DNA of 21,982 nt. Origin: JANXXV01 sp038230275 (GTDB lineage: Bacteria > Acidobacteriota > Terriglobia > Bryobacterales > Bryobacteraceae). The notes beneath the pieces are model-generated. The model had not been told where the DNA came from. It searched no databases and saw only the letters and a program-made list of their open reading frames with translations. Position numbers and translations under genes: made by a program. Location of the stretch: NCBI GenBank assembly GCA_038230275.1, contig JBBRNO010000115.1, forward strand, positions 1 through 21,982, read 5' to 3'. Below, piece by piece: positions 1-6,475 of this stretch (within the stretch, counting starts at the first letter, position 1; every line of letters starts with the position of its first letter).

Positions 1-1154
1 CACCGAGCTTACCTTCCGTCCCGACCTCGCGGGCGACGCGCGTCACTTCCGACGCAAAGCCATTCAACTGGTCCACCATCGTGTTCGTGGTGTTCTTCAA
101 CTCCAGTATTTCACCCTTCACGTCGACGGTAATTTTCTTTGACAAATCGCCGTTAGCCACCGCTGTTGTCACTTCGGCGATGTTCCGGACCTGTCCCGTC
201 AGGTTCGATGCCATGAAGTTGACGTTGTCGGTGAGATCTTTCCAGGTGCCCGCCACACCGGGAACCTGCGCCTGCCCACCCAGCTTGCCTTCCGTCCCGA
301 CCTCCCGGGCGACGCGCGTCACTTCCGACGCAAAGCCATTCAACTGGTCCACCATCGTGTTCATGGTGTTCTTCAGCGCCAGCATCTCGCCTTTCACTTC
401 GACAGTGATCTTCGAAGAGAGATCGCCCTTCGCGATGGCGGCCGCAACGTCCGCGATGTTTCGAACCTGGCCCGTGAGGTTCGAGGCCATCGAATTTACA
501 GAGTCAGTGAGATCCTTCCACGTTCCCGCCACTCCGGGCACTACCGCCTGACCACCGAGCCGGCCATCGGTGCCGACCTCGCGCGCAACGCGTGTGACTT
601 CCGAAGAGAAGCCGTTCAACTGATCGACCATCGTGTTGATGGTTTCCTTGAGCTCCAGAATCTCACCCTTGACGTCGACGGTGATCTTCCTTGAAAGATC
701 GCCGCGCGCCACTGCAGTCGTAACCGTTGCAATGTTCCGGACCTGGGCTGTCAGGTTCGTCGCCATCGCATTCACAGAGTCGGTGAGATCTTTCCACGTA
801 CCGGCCACACCGGGCACAACCGCCTGCCCGCCAAGCCGTCCGTCGGTACCGACTTCGCGCGCAACGCGAGTGACTTCTGAAGCGAAGGAGCGAAGCTGGT
901 CCACCATAGTGTTGGTGGCTTCCTTCAGCTGAAGGATTTCACCGCGAACGTCAACGGTGATTTTCTTCGACAGATCGCCGTTCGCCACGGCAATCGTCAC
1001 ATCCGCGATGTTACGTACCTGAGCCGTCAGGTTGCCCGCCATCTGGTTGACGGAATCGGTCAGATCTTTCCATACGCCGGATACGCCTCGTACCTGTGCC
1101 TGGCCTCCGAGCTTGCCTTCGGTGCCCACTTCGCGAGCCACGCGCGTCACTTCC
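1..1154 (-). repeat. Tandem 276-bp intragenic repeat encoding 92-residue HAMP units
   Basis: The same coding block recurs at 35, 311, 587, 863 and 1139 (start of the conserved string GACGCGCGTCACTTCC and its variants), always 276 bp apart. Most units have diverged at the DNA level. The two leftmost are nearly identical over about 82 bases (5-86 against 281-362, two differences). The repeats are in frame and encode HAMP modules. Confidence 0.9.
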
Positions 1155-1711
1155 GAAGTGAACACCGATAACTGCTCAATCATCGTGTTCACCAGCTTGG
1201 CCGAGCGCAGGAACTCGCCCTTGAGGGGCCGGCCGTCGACTTCGAGTTCCATCGACTGACCAAGGTCACCCTTCGCCACCGCGCCGATCGTTCGTGCGCT
1301 TTCCGTCGTCGGGCGCACCAGATCGTCGATTAGCGTGTTCAGCGAATCCGCTTCCTGGGCCCATCCGCCCACCAGCCCTGCCAGTGTCATCCGCTGCTTG
1401 AGCCGTCCATCTTTACCGACCGTTCCGCTGAGCCGTTTCACCTCATCGGCGATGTGGTCTTTCTGCGCAATCACCTGATTGAAGGCTGAGGCGATCAGTC
1501 CATCCGTTTCACCCCACCCGACGGGAAGACGAACTGAAAAGTCGCCGTCACGAAATGCGGTCATTGCGCCGAGGATGAGTCTCATCCGCGTCTCGGGCGA
1601 TCGGTCCCGCGGAGTGTCCACGGACTCTCCCGGGGCGGCCTCCGTGGCTCGGCTGCCATTTACCGGACGTTTCTTTCTGGTCGTCGAGAGTTGAGTTTGA
1701 TTTTCGTCCAA
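1..1711 (-). CDS. Multi-HAMP soluble sensor protein, probably the N-terminal part of a Nik1-like hybrid histidine kinase (partial)
   Basis: The minus frame is open from a TTG at 1711 to the left edge, giving 570 codons of a protein whose C-terminus lies outside. The TTG is preferred because GAGGAG sits 7 bases upstream; the first in-frame ATG is about 40 codons later. After a polar N-terminus, a degenerate HAMP-like segment (about residues 50-130) leads into a ladder of 92-residue units. Each has the pattern VAREVGT(E/D)G(K/R)LGGQ, WKDLTD.VN, (A/N)GDLS.KITV and MVDQL. The VAREVG motif occurs five times at an exact 276-bp period. This 92-residue HAMP repeat is the one found in group III (Nik1-type) histidine kinases and bacterial relatives, which continue into HisKA, HATPase and receiver domains. 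Those domains are off-window, so kinase activity is inferred. No membrane segment is visible, which suggests a cytosolic sensor. Confidence 0.85.
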   Translation of the reverse strand, partial: MDENQTQLSTTRKKRPVNGSRATEAAPGESVDTPRDRSPETRMRLILGAMTAFRDGDFSVRLPVGWGETDGLIASAFNQVIAQKDHIADEVKRLSGTVGKDGRLKQRMTLAGLVGGWAQEADSLNTLIDDLVRPTTESARTIGAVAKGDLGQSMELEVDGRPLKGEFLRSAKLVNTMIEQLSVFTSEVTRVAREVGTEGKLGGQAQVRGVSGVWKDLTDSVNQMAGNLTAQVRNIADVTIAVANGDLSKKITVDVRGEILQLKEATNTMVDQLRSFASEVTRVAREVGTDGRLGGQAVVPGVAGTWKDLTDSVNAMATNLTAQVRNIATVTTAVARGDLSRKITVDVKGEILELKETINTMVDQLNGFSSEVTRVAREVGTDGRLGGQAVVPGVAGTWKDLTDSVNSMASNLTGQVRNIADVAAAIAKGDLSSKITVEVKGEMLALKNTMNTMVDQLNGFASEVTRVAREVGTEGKLGGQAQVPGVAGTWKDLTDNVNFMASNLTGQVRNIAEVTTAVANGDLSKKITVDVKGEILELKNTTNTMVDQLNGFASEVTRVAREVGTEGKLG

Positions 1712-2127
1712 GCGTGAGCTCCTCGCCGTAGTCTATACCCAGGCGATGTTTGATGCTGCTAGCTTCAAAATCAACGTTCCGATGCAGGATACGCCGGCAT
1801 CCCTGGCAAGGCGTCCACGCAGACAGGTTCTTGTGCGTTCAGCTCACGACATCGCCGCCAACAGGGCTGGGCTGGATCCGGGCCCGGGCCCGGCGGTAGC
1901 TCGCGCGGATGATTGCGTTTCACGCCCGGCTGGAATTTTAACGTGTCGAGCACATCATTCCTCCAGATGCCGTCTCCTGTGCTACAACCTGACGGGCCAC
2001 ATCGGCTCAATCGGCGCAAGAGCTGCTCAGCAGATAGTCCACCCCTCCAAAGGTGGAGCAGGCATTCACCGTAACTTGCCGTTGCAGGAATACAACGTTT
2101 CGCAGAGTGTTCCTGAAGTGGAGAGGT

Positions 2128-2480
2128 GGTTTGAAAGCTAATGCCGAGTGCCGGATAACCACGAGTCGGGACGGCGAACGGCACGCCGGCGCGGGCTTGA
2201 TGACGCTTCGGCTCGGCATGATCATAGGGTGTCGAGGAAGGCGAGCAATGCGACAGTGGGTTGGAGCCGCGGGAAGCCTTTGCCTGCCGGCGTCACGTTT
2301 CCAAGCGCCTGTTCCTTATTCTTCAGGTCCGCCTCAACGTAGATCTGTTTGGCCGGCAGGAAACGGGTCTCAGGATTATGCCGAGTAGCTCAATCGCCAG
2401 ACCCGCGAAGCTATTGGTTCAAAATCGCGTCTGCATGCTCAACTCGTGGTTATCCGGTACTCGGCATTAGTTTTCAAACC
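2128..2480. repeat. 353-bp segment bounded by 39-bp inverted repeats (MITE-like)
   Basis: The left arm 2128-2166 and the reverse complement of the right arm 2442-2480 match at 37 of 39 positions; the differences are at left-arm bases 2137 and 2150, both G against A. The arms begin GGTTTGAAA and carry the core AATGCCGAGT followed by CCGGATAACCACGAGT. The 275-bp interior has no transposase frame. The layout resembles a non-autonomous element or a remnant that kept only its ends. No clear target-site duplication flanks it, so the mobile nature is inferred. Confidence 0.6.
2222..2392 (-). pseudogene. Possible 3' remnant of an unrecognised protein-coding gene
   Basis: On the minus strand a frame of about 55 codons reads with natural protein composition: NPETRFLPAKQIYVEADL in the middle, then TPAGKGFPRLQPTVALLAFL, ending in a TGA at 2224-2222. 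An in-frame TGA closes it upstream, and no start or ribosome site is seen. The hydrophobic LLAFLDTL ending looks like a true C-terminus. I do not recognise the family. It lies wholly between the inverted-repeat arms. It could be a chance open frame. Confidence 0.3.
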
Positions 2481-2726
2481 CCGTAGACGCGGTTTGAAGA
2501 CGTGGTTTTTGGGGAGCCAGAACATCGCACATTGAAATCAGGCAATTTATCTGGCCTTACTCACGGAGAGAACGCTAAGTTTTTCGTTTCTGGGTTCGAG
2601 TCCGCGATGGGGCGAAGGTCATGGCAAGCGAACGGATCTACAACAACCAAGAGGTGTTCGTCGTGACTGCCTTGGCCATCGACTATCTCGGGGGACTAGT
2701 TCCGCTTCCACGACGTTGCCGCCCTA

Positions 2727-4595
2727 CTAGCCGACGATGGTTGTCAGTTGTCCGACCATCCCCTTGAGGTTCTCCGCCTGCGTGTTCATCTCGCGCACCG
2801 CCTTGGCACTCAGATCGGCGCTCGCCGCATTCTCTTGCGTTATGGCCTCAAACCGTAGCATCGCCTTGGACACCTGCCCGAGGCCTGTTGTTTGCTCTTC
2901 GCCACGCCGGCTGACTTCCTCCACTAGCGCTTTGATCTTGGTCAGTTCCCCGGACATCGATCGCACCGACGTGGCCACCGACTCCACTTTGACCTTGCCC
3001 TCGCTCGACTTCGCTATCGATCCTTCGATCAGCTCGCTGGTATTCCTGGCGGCTTGCGAGCACCGCTGCGCCAGGCTCCTCACCTCGTCTGCGACCACGG
3101 CAAAACCCGCGCCAGCCGCGCCCGCGCGGGCTGCCTCCACTGCCGCGTTCAGGGCCAGAATGTTCGTCTGAAAGGCGATCTCTTCGATTACCTTGATGAT
3201 GTGCGAAATCTTGCAACTCTGCGCCGCGATTTCGCCCATCGCAGTTTCCATCTGTTCCAGCGCTCGGTTGGTCTCGCCGGAGATCTGTTGAGCCCGTACG
3301 GCAAGCTCAGCTGCCGATCGAGAGTTTTCGCTGTTCTGCTGGGCCGTGGCGTTAATCTCTTCCGTGGCGGCTGAAGTTTCCTCGATCGATGCTGCCTGGT
3401 CAGATGCCCCGCAGGCCGCAGTCTGTGCCGCAGTCGCTAATTGCGCGGAGGCTTCGGCCAACTGTTCAGCTTCCGCGTCCAGGTTGAACGCCACGCTCTT
3501 GAGTGCCCTCGTCGCCGAGCGAACCACCAAGGCGCCGGCCAGCGCGGCGATCACCACCGCCAATGCCGTTAGCAAGAGAGCCCAACGCCGCTTCAACGAC
3601 AGATCGTCACAGCGGTTCTTCAGCAATTCCTCCAGTTCCGTTGTGCCGGTCTGCCACAACCGGGTGCTGGCGCCGCGGGCTTCGCGCGCCCTCGTCCGGA
3701 ACGCGTCCGCGGAAACCTGCGCGCCGGGCGCTTCGATCAACTCTTGCATCGTGTCCAGCAGCGACTGGTTTGCCCTGGCATACCGCTCCAAGGCTGGCGG
3801 CAGGTTCCGTTGCAGCGTTGGACTAATGCCGTGGACGTTCGGATCCTCGTTCAGCGACGTCCGAATATCGGCGGTAATCCGATCTACATCCCCTTGTTTC
3901 AGCAGCGCCGCCGCGACGGCGATTGGCGCCTTCCCGCCTCGATCCAGCCTTCCGTTGCGCGCGAGGTCGTCCGCCAGAAGCTCAATAGTGGCCAGGCGGT
4001 CCTCTGTCTGGGGAAGGGCCACCAGGGTTGCGTCCATCAAGTAGAAACTGTCGAGGTCCGGGTCCAGGATCAAGTTCGACGTATCACCCACATGCGTGAT
4101 CATGTTCCGCACGTCGCTCACGAGGTGCGCGTGCTGATTGTCGGACTCCTCCCTCGACAGGTCCGTTCGACCCTTCAACCGTTCCCATTCCAAACCTAGC
4201 GTGGACAGGTTGTAGTGCTCCCGCTTGCGCCTGGCCAAACCCTCGGTCGTTAATTGTAGCTCCACACCCCAGCGCGATCCCTTCGCCTGAGCTTCCTGGA
4301 TTGCCGCGTCGATTCTCCGTTCCACCTTTGACAGTTCGCCTGGCTCCGCCTTGTGCATGCCTATGCCGCGCATGAGGATCTGGTGCTGTCCCATCCCCTC
4401 CAGCAAAGTCTCGAGCGGCCACTGATACTGATTCCCGTGCCGTTCCGCCGTCGCAATAGCGATTTGTTCCGTGAATCCTTGCGCGATGTAAAAGAGGGCT
4501 ATGGCCGCTGGCATCACCGCCAGGCAGCCCACAAATACCAGGCGCTTGCCAAGTGCGATTCTCTGTATCCAGCTCGTGATTGTCGTCGTTGCCAC
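2727..4595 (-). CDS. Methyl-accepting chemotaxis protein
   Basis: This is a chemoreceptor: it senses a ligand outside the inner membrane and controls CheA through CheW. From the chosen GTG (4595) it is 622 residues. A short cytoplasmic lead is followed by membrane segment 1 (about 19-39), a mostly helical periplasmic domain of about 300 residues, membrane segment 2 (about 337-358) and a long cytoplasmic coiled coil. The signalling tip is about 470-511, with IEEIAFQTNILALNAAVEAARAG then GFAVVADEVRSLAQR. That is diagnostic, although AGAAGAGF replaces the usual AGEQGRGF. A full HAMP domain after segment 2 is not obvious, and there is no CheR-tethering pentapeptide at the C-terminus. The frame stays open to a TTG at 4703. 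The extra 36 residues are unlike an MCP, and a candidate sigma-28 promoter lies inside them, so the downstream GTG is preferred. Confidence 0.93.
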   Translation of the reverse strand: MATTTITSWIQRIALGKRLVFVGCLAVMPAAIALFYIAQGFTEQIAIATAERHGNQYQWPLETLLEGMGQHQILMRGIGMHKAEPGELSKVERRIDAAIQEAQAKGSRWGVELQLTTEGLARRKREHYNLSTLGLEWERLKGRTDLSREESDNQHAHLVSDVRNMITHVGDTSNLILDPDLDSFYLMDATLVALPQTEDRLATIELLADDLARNGRLDRGGKAPIAVAAALLKQGDVDRITADIRTSLNEDPNVHGISPTLQRNLPPALERYARANQSLLDTMQELIEAPGAQVSADAFRTRAREARGASTRLWQTGTTELEELLKNRCDDLSLKRRWALLLTALAVVIAALAGALVVRSATRALKSVAFNLDAEAEQLAEASAQLATAAQTAACGASDQAASIEETSAATEEINATAQQNSENSRSAAELAVRAQQISGETNRALEQMETAMGEIAAQSCKISHIIKVIEEIAFQTNILALNAAVEAARAGAAGAGFAVVADEVRSLAQRCSQAARNTSELIEGSIAKSSEGKVKVESVATSVRSMSGELTKIKALVEEVSRRGEEQTTGLGQVSKAMLRFEAITQENAASADLSAKAVREMNTQAENLKGMVGQLTTIVG

Positions 4596-4621
4596 TTTCG
4601 CAGATCCGCTCTCAATTGACC

Positions 4622-4648
4622 TTATCGACCGAAATACGGAATGACTTA
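4622..4648 (-). promoter_or_regulatory. Candidate sigma-28 (FliA) promoter of the chemoreceptor gene
   Basis: On the minus strand TAAGTCAT (4648-4641), an 11-base spacer and GTCGATAA (4629-4622) fit the flagellar sigma-28 pattern TAAAGTTT-N11-GCCGATAA. The -10 element matches 7 of 8 bases, the -35 is weaker (4 of 8), and the spacing is exact. Transcription would start about 20 bases before the GTG at 4595, with a weak ribosome site (GAGCGGA) between. Chemoreceptor genes are classic sigma-28 targets. Confidence 0.5.
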
Positions 4649-5047
4649 CCGGCTGTTCGTGACGCGGATCGGTCACGAGGATCACTGTGCCAATTGGCCG
4701 CAAGAGTTCGAAAGGCGCCCAGACTGGGAACTTGATTCCGTGACTGCGGAATCTGCCCCGCCGCAGTCCTGAAACGGCCTCAAGTTGTTAAATTTGTTGA
4801 AACACTGCCCTGATCGCAGGCGGCGGACAGGCCCGGAGAGTTCAAAACGCGTCCACGACGGGGAGCCACTACTGCCTGTTGTGAATTCCATGGCAGGTTC
4901 CATTAGACGCATCGCTCCTACCTGAAATGCGGGGTACCTCGCGCCGCAGCCTCCCCGCTTTGCGACGTGCGAATTGGAACACAACCGCCGGGTAAGAGCC
5001 GTTTCGTAGCGATCGAATGGCGGTGAGCTATCCTTAGAGTTCCGAGC
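4649..5047. other. Intergenic region between divergent chemoreceptor and gltX
   Basis: Apart from the receptor promoter at 4622-4648, I see no gene here. A minus frame at 4682-4984 is open for 100 codons but has low-complexity, Cys/Ser/Gly-rich composition and no ribosome site. No convincing sigma-70 promoter for gltX was found; a TATCCT at 5029 lacks a -35 partner. Confidence 0.5.
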
Positions 5048-6475
5048 ATGACACGCGTCCGCTTTGCCCCCTCACCCACTGGTTACCTTCATATCGGGGG
5101 TGCACGAACATTCCTCTTCAATTGGCTTCATGCCCGCCACCTTGGCGGTACCGTCGTTCTCCGCATCGACGATACGGACGTGGAACGAAACACGCAGACC
5201 TCTCTGGATTCCATCTATGAAGGTCTGCAATGGCTCGACTTAGGCTGGGACGAGTTCTACCGTCAATCCGACCGCCTGGATCTGCATCGCCAGGCCGCCG
5301 GGGCTATTTTCGAAAAGGGGCTTGCGTATCGCGACTTCACGCCTGCCTCGACGGCGCTGGAGAATCCGAGCGGAGGATGGCTTTTTAATCCAGGCATGCG
5401 AGAACTCACGCGCGAGGAAAGTGATCGCCGGGCTAGTGCCGGCGAACCTTTCGTCCTGCGATTTAGAGTGCCGCGCGACTCACTGCGCGAGGTGGTTGTC
5501 AATGACATGGTCTACGGGCCGGTAAGCAAGTCCAGCGGGGACCTGGAGGATTTCGCGCTGCTGCGCTCGAGCGGTATGCCGACCTACCACATGGCCTCCT
5601 GCGCGGACGATGCCGATCTGCGCATCACGGACATCTTGCGTGGCCAGGAACATCTGGCGAACACCTTCAAGCACGTGCTGATCTTTGAAGCGCTTGGCGT
5701 TGCGGCGCCGAGGACTGCTCACCTGCCGCTGTTGATGGCCCCCGACGGCGCAAAGCTGTCCAAGCGAATCCATGGCCCGGTGGTGAGCGTTACAACCTAT
5801 CGCGACGCTGGTTTCCTGCCGCATGCGTTCGTGAACTTCCTTTCGCTGCTGGGGTGGTCGCCAAAGAATGACCGCGAGAAGCTATCGCGCGACGAGCTGG
5901 TGGAGTTGTTCACGTTGGACGGCATCAACCGCAGCAACGCAACCATCAACTTCACCGAAGAGGATCCTTTCGATCCCAAGGCCATGTGGCTGAACGCTGA
6001 GCATCTCCGCGCGCTCGATGTCGATGAGCTGGCGCGGCTTTTGATGCCCTACGCGCAACAAGCCGGGTTTACGAATGCCACGCCGGAGAAGCTTCGCGCG
6101 ATAACGCCGCTGATCCATGAGCGAATCCGCTTGCTGGGCGATGTGGGCACCGTCGCCGATTTCTTCTTCACGGAACCGCGGTCGTACGATCCGGCGGAAT
6201 TGATCCCTCAAAAAGGAGATGCCGCCATGGCTGCGCAGGCGCTCCGTAAGTCGAGGGAAGTTCTGTCCGCTCTGCCCGCCTTCGATCACGCCACACTGGA
6301 TGCGGCGCTTCGTACTGCTGCCGCTGAACTCAAGCTGAAAACGGGGCAGCTGTTCCAGCCCATTCGCGTGGCGGTCTGCGGGCGCAAGAATGCGCCGCCG
6401 CTTTTCGAAACGCTTGAGGTGCTTGGGCGAGACACCGTGCTGACCCGTATCGATTTTGCTTTAGGACTTGTTTAA
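5048..6475 (+). CDS. gltX: Glutamyl-tRNA synthetase
   Basis: This cytosolic class I aminoacyl-tRNA synthetase attaches glutamate to tRNA-Glu using ATP. The 475-residue length is normal. The N-terminus RFAPSPTGYLHIGGARTFLF carries the HIGH signature as HIGG (15-18), followed by LRIDDTDVERN. The second ATP motif is KLSKR (236-240). The C-terminal third is the helical anticodon-binding region, with MWLNAEHLR at its start. The cysteines that bind zinc in E. coli-type enzymes are absent from the 98-127 region. Where other members have PTYN.A..VDD, this one reads PTYHMASCADD. The ATG at 5048 fits the family N-terminus, but the ribosome site is weak. The stop overlaps the glnS start by one base (TAATG), so the two are probably co-translated. 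The presence of GlnRS suggests this GluRS discriminates tRNA-Glu from tRNA-Gln, but that is inferred. Confidence 0.96.
   Translation: MTRVRFAPSPTGYLHIGGARTFLFNWLHARHLGGTVVLRIDDTDVERNTQTSLDSIYEGLQWLDLGWDEFYRQSDRLDLHRQAAGAIFEKGLAYRDFTPASTALENPSGGWLFNPGMRELTREESDRRASAGEPFVLRFRVPRDSLREVVVNDMVYGPVSKSSGDLEDFALLRSSGMPTYHMASCADDADLRITDILRGQEHLANTFKHVLIFEALGVAAPRTAHLPLLMAPDGAKLSKRIHGPVVSVTTYRDAGFLPHAFVNFLSLLGWSPKNDREKLSRDELVELFTLDGINRSNATINFTEEDPFDPKAMWLNAEHLRALDVDELARLLMPYAQQAGFTNATPEKLRAITPLIHERIRLLGDVGTVADFFFTEPRSYDPAELIPQKGDAAMAAQALRKSREVLSALPAFDHATLDAALRTAAAELKLKTGQLFQPIRVAVCGRKNAPPLFETLEVLGRDTVLTRIDFALGLV

Larger units (their letters stand above)
1712..2726. other. About 1 kb without a convincing gene
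   Basis: This lies between the start of the multi-HAMP gene and the end of the chemotaxis receptor. Several 60-140 codon frames are open on both strands, but none has a ribosome site, a recognisable domain or family-like composition. The stretch holds a GC-rich 14-base perfect palindrome at 1879-1892, a segment bounded by long inverted repeats (2128-2480) and a short coding-like remnant (2222-2392). A 48-codon frame at 2621-2767 begins MASERIYNN but has no supporting signal and runs into the receptor 3' end. Confidence 0.6.

Noticed and set aside
1..1154. Regular repeats considered as a CRISPR or satellite array
   Set aside because: The period is 276 bp, in frame, and the whole unit is conserved protein sequence; there are no short direct repeats with variable spacers.
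81..1694. Series of plus-strand open frames opposite the HAMP ladder
   Set aside because: They repeat with the same 276-bp period because they are antisense to the repeated minus-strand gene, whose translation shows clear HAMP motifs.
1879..1892. 14-base perfect GC palindrome
   Set aside because: Low-complexity G/C run; such palindromes arise readily by chance and nothing around it suggests a site.
1746..2184. Overlapping plus (131-codon) and minus (137-codon) open frames
   Set aside because: Both have odd composition rich in Cys, Arg, Pro and Ser, no ribosome site and no recognisable domain.
2621..2767. 48-codon plus-strand frame MASERIYNN...
   Set aside because: No ribosome site or family resemblance, and it runs into the 3' end of the chemoreceptor gene.
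3346..4044. 232-codon plus-strand frame opposite the chemoreceptor
   Set aside because: Ala/Ser/Arg-rich antisense shadow without start signal or domain.
4596..4703. N-terminal extension of the chemoreceptor from a TTG at 4703
   Set aside because: It lacks a ribosome site, does not look like an MCP N-terminus and contains a candidate sigma-28 promoter.
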